Assembly: GCA_018881555.1 (NCBI GenBank)
Contig: JACAXG010000002.1
Span: forward strand, 23,895,786 to 23,959,785
Direction: 5' to 3'
Length of the DNA: 64,000 nt
Source of the DNA: Amblyornis subalaris
Lineage: Eukaryota; Chordata; Aves; Passeriformes; Ptilonorhynchidae
Below the pieces are notes generated by a model. It was not told the origin of the DNA. It saw nothing but the letters and a program-made list of their open reading frames with translations, and ran no database searches. The stretch's first letter is position 1; each line of letters starts with the position of its first letter. Below, in pieces: positions 50,028 through 63,399 of the stretch. Position numbers and translations under genes: made by a program.

Positions 50028-53000
50028 TGTTAGGAGTCAAAAAGGGAAAAAACAACCAAGGTGCTATTGAAAATGGACAGCTGCTCTTTTTCAGCATTTT
50101 TTCAGTACAAAAATCAGTGTGTGTCTTCGAAAAAGACATAGTGAACATGCAAATTCCATCCAGGCATGGTATTGTTTTTGTCCTCATCCTTTCAGTCATG
50201 CAGGGGCATAACTTGTGCAGCTGAATATAATGAAATTTGTAAACCTATGACTTACAATAAACAATTTATGATTAACACATTTTGCTCTCCATAACACTAA
50301 GTTAAAGAGTTAGATAATATTTCAGTGAAAAACACTATTATTGTTTCATAAACTATCTTGAAAACAGATATGTCTGGCTTTTCATAAATCAGATGCTCAA
50401 AAGATTCACATTGCAAAGGAGTTTTAAACCATGAAACATTGCAGTGCATCTTCTGGTCTGACATCTACCTGCTNCATTTACCTACAAGCTGGGATATGAG
50501 GAGATGTTGTTTTATTTTAGTCGTTGAGATAATTACTATGATTAGATAGCCTAATACATAAAAAATCTTGGAATATTATCGTTAGTTTCACATAACATGA
50601 TAAATATGGTACCAATCAGAAAAATTTTCTGAACCTTACCTTTGTGATTTCAATTAAAGGAAGGAAAAAACACAAAACAAAACAAAAATAGAAATCTGTT
50701 GAATAATACAAATTTTCTCCAAATGATTTTTCCATATTTGCTGCCAGAATAAACACATGGTACATGTTAGTCTGTTGGGTCTGCATTAATTTGTCAGCTG
50801 TAGGAACTGCCGTGATCCATTTGCCAAAACCTGCTGCACTAAATCCCACTGTTTCTAAATTGTAACTCCAAACATCCTTTTAGGCTTGCAAAGGATTTTA
50901 AGCGCAACTTACATATATAGCATTTCTAAAATTATTCTCCACACATCTTTAGAGTCTTGGCAAGGAGCAATACAACCAGCCTGTCACAAGTTGATTTTCA
51001 NTTCCTTTTCTATCTAATTGCACAAGGTTTAAAATAGTGCCACTGTNATCCGTGACACAGAAGGCAAGGATGTCCTAAACTGGTTTGATTCACTTCTTCA
51101 CCTCACTTCTGAGCTGTGCGTGCAGTCCAGGGACCAGCTGTGGCCTGCCATTCTGGGATTCTGAGATTTCACTGCTTTCTATGGAAAAAGAGACCTCATC
51201 ATAGTCTCCTAACATGCAAGTGGACTTTTTGACATTCTTTGAACATACCTAATTTTTTTTTTAAGGATCCTCAATGGTGTCGTCCAACTCATAGTTTCTT
51301 TACTTGGTTATGTTATGATGGGAATCCTCAGTATGTCGCTCTAAAGCACTCCACAGGAAATTAAAGAGGAACTCACAGGCTCTCCATGGATGCAAAAAAT
51401 TTAGTATTTGCACACATATATTGCAAGAACAGCTTATGTCAAATACCTGGGGAAAAAAAATGGTTCTCTTTTTACCATTGAATCAGAAGAGTCGTCAGTG
51501 TCTTCTCACATATCTAACAAATCTTTAGGAGATAATAGTAAACAAAAAAGTCTTAGCCTGATCATTACTAAACTTTTCTCTGTGGCACGGAAGACTACAT
51601 AGAGCATTGGTTTTCTGTCATAACTGGGTAGCTTGATGGGCCAGGACAAAGAAGATGAAGTAAAAGAAAACCAGAACAGGAAAAGCATGCACACGACCCT
51701 GAGAGGAGCTGGAGAAGAGCAGAATAAAGATGTGAGAGAGGGAAACTAGGAAAAAAGCAGCAGATGGTGAGATGGGGAGGTTTGGTGGTGCAGAAGGAGG
51801 AGGAGAAATGGAGGAAGCCGTAATCACACTTCTGTGGCTCCCACATTCCCCTGTCTCCCAGTTAGACGCATCTGCCTGCACACCGGCGCCAGTACTGCAC
51901 TCTGGCACCCCTCTACATGACCACTGACACCAGAACCCACCAGTGCTTTTCCTCATCAGCCATTTCTAGGGACACCGGGGGAAAAAAAAAAAGCAAAAAA
52001 AGCACTGAGCATCCCTGCAAACAAAGATAACTGGCCAGTCTGGAGGGGTTTTGGTAGAAAAAGGGAAGTTGACACATGTAACCTAATATAATTGCGACAG
52101 AAAAAGTCACTACAATTTCTCTTACTAAATTAGAGCTTAGAATTTAAAATTCTCAAATGTACCATGATTTTTCCAAACAAGGATTTCTCTTTTTTTAGCA
52201 AAAGAGCAATTGATTAATGCATTTCAGAGGTATATGGCTTGATCTACTGCCTAACTGTAACTTTCTTCAGGGTGCTTTAAAAAACCATTAATGCTTCAAA
52301 TTCCAGGGTGCAAAAAAGGTAAAAAGAAAGGAAGTGCTTGAGGGACCCCATTGATGTCACTGGTTTATGTCATTGCAGTACGTGGGATGAGTAAGAAGGA
52401 AATAAGGGACCTACAGCCCCTCTAAGGAAGATTATTCTCATTCAGGATATTCAGTGAACACATTTCAGCATTTCCTCTCCCCTTCACTGTGAAAATTAAT
52501 TTTCAGTTAGGACTCTTCTAAATACGCATATAAAGAGCACCGAGACACATTTCATTACTTTCTTTCAAATATTATTTTACCTTTGAGTAATATTGACAAA
52601 CATTTCTAAACCATTTCTGGATTTAATTAATTTGCTCAGATTCCTGCTGAATAACAGATTGTATTAACTCACNATATTTTTACCTGGAAGTCTTTGGTCT
52701 CACATTATTAAAAACATATGTAAGGGAACCTTGATGGCTTAGAAGACTGACATTTGTATTGCTCAGTCTAGTCTTTTGAGATAGAGGTGACCTAAATAAT
52801 TTCACATATCTCCCAACTCAGGAAAGAAGCCTGCAATAGACCACACTTTCCTTGATTTGTTNGCCATTATGACTGTGAAATTTGTGCAAGGCATTGAACA
52901 TCTCTTGTGTCCAATTAAATAAACAATAAGAAATAAACAGGCCTTGTNTCCTTGCATGTCCTAGTTTCAACAGAGATCAATGAGATGTGTGCAGCAACAG

Positions 53001-53283
53001 ACATGTTCTCAGGCTCTTCTGCATAATGTGCTTCAGATGCTGCTTCTGGCAAGAGTGTGGATAGGTCTTAGCACTTCATCCCTTCATATATGGCCAGGTG
53101 CCATATATTCATGTATATATTTGTGATATAAATACTTGTTCTTGAAAAATGACTACAACTTTCTGGAGAGTAAGATCAGACTTTATTCACCTGAGCTGCT
53201 GGCACTTTGCAAACAACTCCGATCCTTGAAAAATTCCACATGTTCTGGGGAAGCTCCATTCCCTTAATCAAGGCAATTGTTTC
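50028..53283. other. Unassigned non-coding stretch
   Basis: No firm element is recognised. At 51155-51172 two imperfect CR1-tail-like octamers (ATTCTGGG, ATTCTGAG) follow a GGGACCAGCTGTGG phrase, which might be the decayed 3' end of a plus-strand CR1; support is thin. Minus-strand frames at 51595-51956 reflect purine richness of the plus strand around 51640-51830. Confidence 0.45.
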
Positions 53284-53592
53284 TCATAGAAACATAGAAT
53301 GGTTTAGGCTGGAAAGGACTTTAAAGATCAGATAGTTCCAAGCCTCTGCCATGAGCAGGGACTCCTTCCACTAGACTGGGTTGCTCAGAGCCCCATCCAA
53401 CCTGGATAGGAACACTGCCAGGAACGAGGCATCCACAGCTTCTCTGGACAACCTGTTCCAGTGCCTCACCATCTCACAGTAAAACATTTCTTCTGTGTAT
53501 CTAACCTAAATTTCCCCCCTTTCAGTTTGAACCCATTACTCTTTGTCCTACCACTACAATTCCTGATGGAGAGTCCCTCTCCGGCTTTGCAT
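53284..53592 (-). mobile_element. 5'-truncated CR1 LINE fragment, minus strand
   Basis: The plus strand opens with tail octamers (TCATAGAAACATAGAATGG), then GGCTGGAAAGGACTTTAAAG, CTTCCACTAGACTGGGTTGC, TCAGAGCCCCATCCAACC and CTCTGGACAACCTGTTCCAG. These are the CR1 3' UTR and ORF2 C-terminus in reverse. Homology fades near 53592, after the GAGTCCCTCTCCGGCTTTGC block. It is the same 3' type as the copy at 40851-41885 but shorter and with several indels. Confidence 0.92.
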
Positions 53593-56500
53593 CATAGGTG
53601 TCATAGATGATATTTGTCCCTGAAGCATCAGAGAGATCTCTCTAATGACATATAATAGTTTACAACAAACGAATGAGAAAAATCAAAACCCCAATTGCTC
53701 ATTGGCTCCTCAATGAGGTATGCCATCATGGAGGAAGAAAGAGCATTTTTCCTACTTTTTTGCTTTTCTTTTTTAACTGTCATTCTCCAGAAAATAATAA
53801 CTTGACTGATTCCTGCATTTCAGCCCAACTCACATACACCTTTCACATGCAGCAGGAGTTTGAGACTCTCTATCTGATGAATAAGGAATCCTTTCCAGAC
53901 TTTCGTTTTCATTCATGTTCAGTGGTCTTCTCAGGATGAGTGATTTTCAGATGAACTGCAACCAAAAAATGAAAATATCATTCAATAGGATATTTATCCT
54001 CTATTTCCTAAAATAATTTTTTATCCTGTTTGCAATTCTTGTATTTATTTACAAAATCCTTTCCAGAAAGTGACAGAATAAACTACGAAAACACACATGC
54101 ACATACATATACAGATGATACCGATACAGACACAAAGTGATGCAATGTTAGGAAATTTTAAAAGCCACAGAAAAATGCAGATTGGAAAGATGTGCTAAGA
54201 ATGGAGCAGGACAAAGTTGTTACATGGAATTCTGGGCAATAACATGGAGAGTGTGTCTCCAGTTTTGAATGTCACACAGTCACAGAGGGTAAGATCCTGG
54301 CCACATCTCAGCCAGTAGCATGACTCCCGTGTCAATGAGGTCATGATTTCACCCACAATGCACGAAAGAACCTGCCAGCTGTCCTGTGCTCCTGGGGAGA
54401 AAGGTGCTGCACCACCTTACACCTACCCTAAGTGGCACTCAGCTCTGACATACAAGATCAGTCCAACCTTTGAAATTTTCCTTAGGACACTGCATTTGGT
54501 TTTGATTCATCTGGAAATCTGTGCTGTTACACAGTTTCCAAAGCCTGTATGTGTCACCACCTAACCACAGAAGAAGCGGATTCCAGCGTTTCCTGTGACA
54601 TTTAGGAGGAAAGTCAGGCCAGCTCTGCATGGTTTTCAGAATCCCAGTCTTCACATAAAAGTTGTTTTGGGGGAAGGAGAGGAACACTTGAGTGCCACAG
54701 GCACAACCAATTTCTCAATAAGTTGTTCTGCTCCCTGCAGTCGGCCAAGACAGAAAATTGCTAAATTACAATCTCCACCACAGGCACACATAAACTTTAC
54801 TGGTTCAGAGGAAATAGCAAATGGTGCCTGTGTTTCAGAGATTAAGCTAAACTTTTTGTTCTGTCTCTAAATAGAACATGATTTTATTTCACAGCCCCTT
54901 TTTTATACTTTTATGTTTTCCTCCTGGAACTTGGGCTTCCCTGTGAATTGAGCAGTTGGCTCCCACGTAAGGCCAAGTGTGCTTTACAATTCACAGTTTC
55001 TCTTCAGTGTGGACAAAACTTACCCTCTTTCATCTTCATCTTTGAGATGATAAAATCTGCTTTAGGGAACATAGGTTTTTCTGAGATCATAAGGGACCAG
55101 TAATGTTCAGAGAGACCTCAGGGAAAAGAGACCATCTAGGCTTGGGGNCAAAGTTTAAGGATGAAGTCTTGCCATGGGAAGCCCTGAGGTTCCCCAGTAA
55201 TGTTTACAGAATATGAGGCAGTAAGGATGCTATCTAGACCCACTGGCAACACACACAGAAGTGGCTTAGGCCTATATTCCACTGAGTAACACAGGGACAA
55301 AGGATTTGGTGGTGGTGTGCACAAGTGACACTTTGTTCCAAATACAGTGGTTAATTTCCATTCATTGGAAGGGTCAACTTGCAGAAACACATTTTAATAA
55401 CCCCCAGCAGACAATTCTTTCACAGATCTACAGGTTTTTCTCCTCTTTAGACTGTGCTTTCTAATTAAAAATGTCTCAAAATCATACTGCAAACCTGTAT
55501 ATCTGCAAGTCAGATACAACTCAGCATGGCATTCCTTGCTCAGCTCCAGCAAAGCCAACCACTGCAATGCTTTTCAGCTGATGTTAAATGTTTCCTACTC
55601 ACCAGCTTTTGCAATACCCATGTAACATTATGTTTGCAAGGGAGCACTCACTTATTCATGTGTGATTTGAAATATGCTATGGCTCAATTTAATGCTATTT
55701 GATAAGGCTTAAGAGAGTCATAGGAATACCGTACCTTTATGCCACAACTTCTGCATATGATTACAGCAAAGAATCTCAGAAAAGTAGCTTTGAGGAAAAA
55801 AAAAAAGGTTGAGCAAATTTATTTTAAAAAAACAAAGTAACACACCAAGATCCTCGCTTCGATCGGAAAATGAGCAGGTTACCATTAGTCAGTTATTATC
55901 AACTAAAAAGAGATTGGATTTACTCTGTGTAGTTTTAATATCTGCGACCCTTCAAATTCAGCTGTTTAGCACAGCCCACTTGGCCTGTAACTGACTTAGA
56001 AGCCTTTCAAGGACAGGATCAAGGAATAAATGCATAATATCATACAGAGTGTTGAAGGATTTACCACTATTTTCAGTGTGCCCTTCTCAAAGGAANATTG
56101 TCTTGTTCAAAAGGTACAGGGGGTTACCGGTTGAATTATAGGAACAGGTACAGGTTTGGGATAGCATAGGTTTGGCAACAGCACAATTCCGTTCATTTCC
56201 GTAAACTAAATCTGGCTGAAGTGTGCTGATATGAGCTGAGGTTGTATATATATCTTTAATAAGTGTAGATGTTACAAATATTTTCACAAATGTATGTTGT
56301 TAGATACCTGTCCCAGGAAGATGAAAATGAGCAAGGACAGTCATATCTGACCAAATTAAATTACTTATAGCCAGACTAGCTATGTTTGGAATTATTATTG
56401 GTATAAATTCCATACATTATCCTGAGAAGAAAACATCTTTCACAGTTCAACCAGATCCAGTCAGTAAATTAGACTGGAGTTTTGTTCTCTGTTGTGTAAA

Positions 56501-57658
56501 AAAATCAGTGTTACCATGAACTGTGACTTAGGAATCTCTTTCAGATAGATTCAGTTCCATTACTGTCTGTTTGTGTCATGTTTGTCATTTCTTATTGATA
56601 GTTAAAATAAGCAGATTGATATTAATCAGTTGCCCACAACTTTGATGAATCAATTGTCTGTTTTGTAGTTGCTTTATAAATCTCTTATCCTTCTATTTTG
56701 GCCTGATTTCTAAATACTGAGGTGACTGACCCCCATTCAAATTGTGAACTAACAAATCCAGGATCATAAAGCTTGTGCTTCTGTTTCCCATTTTTCATCA
56801 GCAACACTTTTGATAACAAAAGGGCTGTGGATAAGATGAAACAGACTATAAAAATTTGCATTAATCAGTAATGAATATTTTCAAAATCATCAAATTTTCT
56901 ACCAAACATGGTTGTTACAAACTGATGCTGATCTAGGAGAAAGATTAAAATGAGAATACTCAAACATCGCTTTTCTTTCATTTGCTGATTTCCAGAATTG
57001 AATATGGTCTTTGTAAAAGATGCCAGGTTTTTTACTTGTTTGCAAAGACAGCACTTTTTTGTAACAAGGAACTGAGTTGAAACCACCAGCTTATTTCATG
57101 TACTTAACCGCCAAGAAATGACCCTGTATTTTGCTCACAGCTTTATAAATTCCTAATATTTTTTATAAAGAGCAATGATAAAGCTATTGAAATTAGTCAG
57201 AATGAACACAAATAAATCAGACTTCATTTCACACACCAAGTGTTTGTGGCAGGACAATTTGGGTGGAAAAAAAAACCCAAAACCAGAAAGCAGATAAGCT
57301 GTTCTGTTTGATGCAGAGAAGTGATTGGTCTTTAGCTACATATTTCTGAGATAAATATTTAGTAAAACAAAGTCTCTTTGCAAAATCTGGAAGCTTATTG
57401 CTGAAATCAGCTTTGAATTTTGGTCTTGCTTCTTGACAGAGGCAGAAGTGTGTTCTTTCATCCAAGACAGGAATTTTACTGCCTTGAACTGTCAGATCTT
57501 TTCATCCAGAATAATAGATATATTCCTCATTAATGCTTTGAAAATATGTATTTGGCTATCAGGCAAAGTAACCTCACCAAACAACAACATTTTGTTACTG
57601 GGAGGATATAAATCATCGCAGAACAAGTCCAGCGAATGTGTATTTTACATGTACAGCT
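53593..57658. other. Unassigned non-coding stretch
   Basis: No gene or element is recognised in four kilobases. Frames reach 91 codons (54595-54870, plus) without a motif. A 12-A run lies near 55795-55806. Confidence 0.55.
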
Positions 57659-57713
57659 AAAATATATGTTATATGAACATATATTTTGAAAGAAATCTTT
57701 CATTTCTTTCAAA
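57659..57713. repeat. Two abutting perfect 12-bp hairpins
   Basis: Hairpin 1: AAAATATATGTT (57659-57670), loop ATATG, exact complement 57676-57687. Hairpin 2: TTTGAAAGAAAT (57685-57696), loop CTTTC, exact complement 57702-57713. They share three bases (57685-57687) and have equal arm and loop lengths. A short TTTA repeat follows at about 57720-57735. No gene flanks them. Confidence 0.85.
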
Positions 57714-58134
57714 GAAGATATTTATTTATTTATTATCTATGTATTTTAAATTAGGCATGCTGTCTCTTTATAGTGAATTACTACATTCTGTGGGCCTGAC
57801 ACAAAATGGGACACTGGAGTCTAAAATTTAAATTAGGCAAGAAAGTGGTGCCTCGGTCCATGTGGGTAAACAACAGCCCTTTCTTCCCCAGTGAGGTCTG
57901 CAGAGGGATGAGAAGCTTCAGCCAGGGCTGTGCCTCTGCAGAGCTCAGCAGAGCCCCTTAGTGCCACGTGGCTTGGGACTGACAAGCAAAGGTTCTTCGC
58001 ATCAAAGCTGGACCCAGAGGAAAATAGTCCTCCTCTGTTGACTGTTCTTATCAACACTAGGAGATCACGGATAAAATCTCCCTGCCAGGGACTGATGCAA
58101 TACTTAGAAATGAATGGCAACATTTTTTGAGNGG
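57714..58134. other. Unassigned stretch, GC-richer at its right end
   Basis: About 57840-58050 is GC-richer and may be an unrecognised old repeat preceding the CR1 copy. A 109-codon minus-strand frame (57833-58162) has no motif. Confidence 0.45.
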
Positions 58135-58545
58135 AAGACATATCAGGAGGGGCTGAGGCCACTTGGTCTGTTCAGCCTGGAGGAGACTGAGGGGAGACCT
58201 CATCACACTTACAACTTGCTTGTGAGGGGAAGAAGAGGGTCAGGCACTGATCTCTTCTCCTGGTGACCAGCAACAGGACCCAAGGGAATGGCCTGAAGTT
58301 GTGTCAGGGAAGGTTTATGCTGGATATCAGGAAAGTGGTTCTTCACCCAGAGGGTAGTTGGGCACTGGAACAGGCTCCCCAGGGAGGTGGTCACAGCACC
58401 AGCCTGACAGAGTTCGAGTAGCATTTGAACAATACTCTCAGGCACATGGTGTGACTCTTGGGGACGGTGCTGTGCAGGGCCAGCAGTTGGACTCAATGAT
58501 CCTTGTAGGTCCNTTCCAAAACAGCTTATTCTGTGATTCTGTACA
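58135..58545 (+). mobile_element. 5'-truncated CR1 LINE fragment, plus strand
   Basis: Starts in the ORF2 C-terminal coding region (GGTCTGTTCAGCCTGGAGGA, encoding GLFSLEE). It continues with CAGAGGGTAGTTGGGCACTGG, GAACAGGCTCCCCAGGGAGG, the 3' UTR phrase CTCAGGCACATGGTGTGACT, and CAGTTGGACTCAATGATCCT, and ends in two tail octamers (ATTCTGTG, ATTCTGTA) at about 58529-58544. The 3' UTR type differs from the copies at 40.9 and 53.3 kb, so it belongs to another CR1 subfamily. Confidence 0.92.
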
Positions 58546-58734
58546 ATGCTGTGACTAGACACGTCTCCTATTCCAAAGTTTCTATGCCTTTACGAAAAGC
58601 ATTTAGCCTAAATTTCTGATGTCCTAGCTGAGTGCCTTGACCACTGGNGCACCATCTTAAAAGTGGTAACAACATCAAGTCTCTCCTCTTTATCTGAGTG
58701 CAGTTTCCATCTCCAAACAAGTGAGTCAACAGGA
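58546..58734. other. Spacer between two CR1 3' ends
   Basis: No clear homology. It could be the upstream part of the next CR1 fragment, too decayed to read. Confidence 0.4.
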
Positions 58735-58893
58735 ACAGCTGCCCCAGGGACTTAATGGAGATCTCACCACTGAAGGTTTACAAGATGAAGCTGGTGCTAC
58801 ATAATTTTATCTAGGCTTCCTTTCCCACAAAAAGTGGGACCAGATGATCTTTTGTGGTCCCTTATAAGCAAGGCTGTTTTATGATTCTATGAA
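58735..58893 (+). mobile_element. Short CR1 LINE 3' end, plus strand
   Basis: Recognisable as a CR1 3' end by GGTTTACAAGATGAAGCTGG, ATCTAGGCTTCCTTTCCCAC, GGACCAGATGATCTTTTG, GGTCCCTTATAAGC and a tail of ATGATTCTATGA. Only about 160 bp can be placed. Its 3' UTR wording differs from the copy 190 bp upstream, so the two are separate insertions in the same orientation rather than a duplication. Confidence 0.82.
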
Positions 58894-61800
58894 CCCTCTC
58901 ATTTCCACTAAGTGTCTGACTCAGGATTACAAATCATTACCTAAGTATGCCCAAAAGCACATCGCTATTAATTAGCTTAAGCTGTTTGCTGCCTGTAATG
59001 AATTTCATTGTTCGGGAATATTCAGGGTGTGCAATGCAGTTCTGTCTGAGTTGCAGTTCAACTTCAAGAAGATTCTTAATCTCCAATGTGTCCCTGATTT
59101 TGAGGAACAACCTGCTGTGTCCATACACAGTGATAAGTGAGATCATAAGACATACATTTTATTTTTAATAAATTAAGCCTCGTATCATCACTTGCCATTC
59201 TTTGACACATTTTTTGCTGTCACCATGTCCCCAGAACCCCATTTGCAGGGCCCTCTCTCTCTCTCCTTCGATATATAGGCTCCTACGTCTAGCTGCCTTC
59301 AAATGTATTGTTTAAATTAGGCCAGACAACTGCGGAAATACCTACACCTACAGGCTATAGCAAAAAACAGTATTTCATCAGAAATGACATCACATGCTTT
59401 TAAAAGATCAGAGGGATTTGTGGGGGAGGGGAGTGGTAGGGAGGACTGGGGGGAATTGATGCTGTTTAATGTTATTCTTACCATCCTTTCAGCTTTTTCT
59501 GGAAGGATCCTAGGACATCTTAGAAAGGCAAGCATGCTAACTGGTCTATAGCTGTGCAGAAGACAGAAGATAATCTTCCGTTATGGTGGCACAAAAGCCT
59601 TAGCTATGACAGTACAGATAAGGCCACCTTAAAGGCAGGCATTTTGCCTAACCGTTTAGCTAAGCTGAGGCCTGTCTTTCATAAGGCTTTTTCATCTGCT
59701 CAAAAGATCAGTCAGGTTGCAAACGAAGAAGTGTTTATAACTCAAATGCCCAAGGCTGGACCTGATTTAAATGAATTTTAAGCTGGAATGGAAACCATTC
59801 AGAGTTCTGATTTCAACTGATAAAACTGGGTTTTGACTTTCAATTTCCATCTTAGATACTGAGGTGCAAATGTTGATTCAGGATGACTCTTATGACTGAC
59901 CATAAATATCCCTCTAGAAAATCAGTTCCTCAGAAAGAAAATCCCAGCATACTAAGAAAGGAGGNATTGCTCAAGACTTTCAGAATAAAACCATGGAAAC
60001 ATTAAACATGTGCAAATTCATTCCATGTCCTGAACTCCTGGAGTCTAGGAGCAGACAAAACCGAGCATAACATTTCTGAGGTGAGACCTCTGTTAAACAC
60101 TTCCCAGACTTTTCTCCACTGGAAAACTTCTGCAGTGAGCAGAAGCAAATGGAGAAAAGCAAACAGGATTTAAGCATCCAAGTCCTTTAGACACCTTTGC
60201 ATAGCCTACCTGTGATGAAAACAGTTTTCACAACAAACACGTCCTAGAAAATAAATGCGATGTATGTTTGTATGGGTAAAACATAATGAAGCNAGCCAAT
60301 GCTAATTGCATTCCTTCCCTTTTCCGGACTGGATTTTATTCTGGTTAAAGGAAACACGGTTTAGNCGTACTATGATATATAGCCTTCAACTAAATAAAAT
60401 GCACCAAAGTGAAATATAATAGCTTGTTTCCATGAGTATGATGGTCTCCCAAATAAAATGGTTAACAGATAATTATGTTGTATCAAGAGATAATTCTAGA
60501 AAAAGAGACACCAAGAGGTACTTGATAAAGATGAAAGTGTCAGCTTCNGAAATCACCTTTGGAGAAAATTTTAAAGAAAAGCCCCTGTAGTGCAGGAAGC
60601 AGATGGAGAACTTTAACTTTTTGCGTATGACTGTAGCAATTATCTCCCATATCATCAGGTTATATAAAATGGCTTGCAATAACCAGGAACGCTAACTCAG
60701 ATCTTCCGATCTTGCAGCTCTCTACTTTGTTTGACTACCCATAAAACGTGAATATTTTGAACTTTAAGGCAGTAAGTGAAACCAGACAATTATTTATTAA
60801 CAACATCCAGCTGGGAAGCACTTTGATGGCAGAAAGCAAACCTTTTTCAATATACGCGTGGCCAGATTCTTTTCACATTAATTGAGATTGACTGCTCTTC
60901 TCTAAGGCTCCCCCAGAGCACGCAGTAAAACACACTTTTCATTTAAGAGCTCGACATGCCAACATGTCTTGAAGCACACCTCCACAAATTCACAACACAC
61001 TGGGCAGCTCTCATCTAAGTCACGCAACCCCCACCCAACTCTAAAATTACAACCTTTTGCTGTNGGGGTGTGCGAAGAGTGAAACTAGAGCAGGAATCTA
61101 TTCCTCCATGGATCTGTATTGCTGGGAATGTCCAGGAACCCCAAATGCTCTCTGCTTCTGGGTTTTGTGAGGTGTCCGACAATTGTCCATCCTCCAAAGG
61201 ACTGCGGGCAGGTTGGGTACATACTTGCAACTTGTGATAAGACTCCATATTTCACTGATGAATGTACTGTGGGAATAGTTACTAAATTGTGAAAGGCGAT
61301 GAAATACACGCAAACAGATCCTGGCTTGTATATCAGGATGAATTCTACCACCAGCTTGCTGACAGGATTCTGCCCAGAATGAGAACTGGTTTTTCCTCAA
61401 TGGGAAGGTAGATTTTTTTCTTTTTAATTGGAGTATATTGCTATGTTTACACAAGTGAATCAAATGTTCCTTGGACCTTTCTTTGGCATCCAGATCAACC
61501 AGCATAGCAGACTCCTCATCCATGTGAACAAACCTTCCTATGCCAAAAGCAGAGTTAGTTTCAATAAACAGAAATATTCCTTGGTACTGTGCAACTCACT
61601 AGTACAAATGTAGCCTATGGGACACAGATTGAACCCCTCCATCGAATGTGCATTATAAGAAACCTTACTGACACCCATGATATCAGTCAGAACAGAACTT
61701 AGCCAAACAGAGCTTATTCAGTTTCAGCTATGAACATAGATGGCTTCCTATGAGATGGTTAAAAGATTTGATTGCAACTGCTTTGCAGACCTGCAGACTG

Positions 61801-62838
61801 TTAATTGAATACTCAGGGCAATTGCAAATGCGAAAGAAGCCTTCATTCAGGTTGCACGCAGCTACCAAGCTCAGTTAGAGACAGAAATATGCCTTTGGAT
61901 TCAGTTAACTGCTCTCTGACTTCATTACTGCTGACTTCTTTGCACTTGGACCTCAAAGGCTTATTTACGTAGTGCTGAGCTTAGAGAAATNTCTTTGCTC
62001 CATCTGTACAACACCAAGGCATCCCATCACACAGATGGTTTCCAGCCACACGTGTGCATACATCAACCCCCAGTCTCAGTTCCTCAGCCTTCCTGCCCTG
62101 CAGATCTTTGTGTCCTTGCCAAGACATTGGACATCCCTAGGAGAACACAGATCCTATTCAACTAAATAAAAAACAACCTCGACACATAGAAATCAACTAC
62201 AAATGTTCAGGATAGAAAAACAAGCCAAAACGTGCTTTTCTAATTTATTTTCTATATTTAAAAAAAATTGCACTGAACATTTGCAGTCCATTTGTAATAT
62301 TATGACTTCCTTTACTGTATAGTTTTAATTTGTTTGTCTTATACTTTACCATCGTTGGCCGCTGCTGTCTCCTGCTTTTATCCAGATTCAGAGCAGACCT
62401 TGAAGACTGCCTCACTGCTCTAAGATAGAATTTATTATGATAGCTGCCATGGATATTCTTTGCTAGATGTTGATCTGTTTTAAGAAGAGATCAAGATTTG
62501 GCAAAATAAATGAGATAATTCCTGTCTTTGTTTAAAGAGATCTAACCCTCAAAGCACATTCCTATTACAAGTACACACATTTACACATTTTTGTGCTCAA
62601 CCTCAGTGTAATTGTGTGGAGGAGTGCAGCCTTTTGGTCAGATAATGAATGTAACACATGATAGAGCACTGTAGTACAATGTTTTTTCTGGCATGAGCTT
62701 AGGATGACTGCAGTCATTAAGGGTGAAGCCATATTATTAAAGGACATACTCCCAGATTAAGCAGAAGAAACCAAAATAAGCAGTCTAATTCATAACTGTA
62801 GAGATACTGAAGTTAATTTTAAGGTTAGCAATTATATT

Positions 62839-62840
<2 letters not shown>
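58894..62840. other. Unassigned non-coding stretch
   Basis: No gene or element is recognised. The longest frame is 141 codons on the minus strand (61098-61523), overlapped by others on the same strand, with no domain or splice evidence. A (CT)5-6 run lies near 59250-59262. Confidence 0.5.
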
Positions 62841-62882
<42 letters not shown>

Positions 62883-62980
62883 CATATTTTTTGCATATAA
62901 AAAGAACACATAGGATATGCATGTGAGATATAAATACATATATACAGAGAGATATATATATATATATATATTTATATAGG
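62841..62980. repeat. Two (AT)n microsatellites
   Basis: Pure alternating AT at about 62841-62877 and again at about 62951-62980, separated by AT-rich sequence with a short (GA)n. The minus-strand frame over them reads as an Ile-Tyr repeat and is not a gene. Confidence 0.95.
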
Positions 62981-63399
62981 ATAGACTATATTTATGTATA
63001 ATGTAAAGGCTATAAAGAAGCCCCATAGACCTGACTCTGTTCTATGACTAATTGTCACAACGTGCTAAATTTCACCTCTACATTATTATTTTGACCTTGA
63101 TACCCTCTATTCCATTGCATCTCCTGTGTGAACAGTTCTATCCAGCCACAAACGGAAATTTTGATATATCTGGAGTTGGATTTGTTTTTTAAGGCTGTAA
63201 TACTTTCAGCACCATCTGTTACAACCCGGTGCAATTGCTACTGACTGTGGAACTTTACCGAAAAGATGCATGGTGAAAACCGTAGCATGCATTGGTAAAA
63301 GCAGCAACCTGAGGGGTCAGGAATGAGGACAGCAAACTGAAATGTGTGTGAACTGACAGAGAGGGGGCAAATGAATGAAGAGAAGCCAGAAAATACTCA
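62981..63399. other. Unassigned non-coding stretch
   Basis: Nothing recognised. Confidence 0.5.

Noticed and set aside
49885..50224. Frames encoding GRKE or SFLP repeats
   Set aside because: Direct translation of the GGAA microsatellite.
61098..61523. 141-codon minus-strand open frame
   Set aside because: Composition is typical of non-coding translation, it overlaps two other frames on the same strand, and there is no recognisable family.
62838..63026. Ile-Tyr-rich minus-strand frame
   Set aside because: Translation of the (AT)n tracts.
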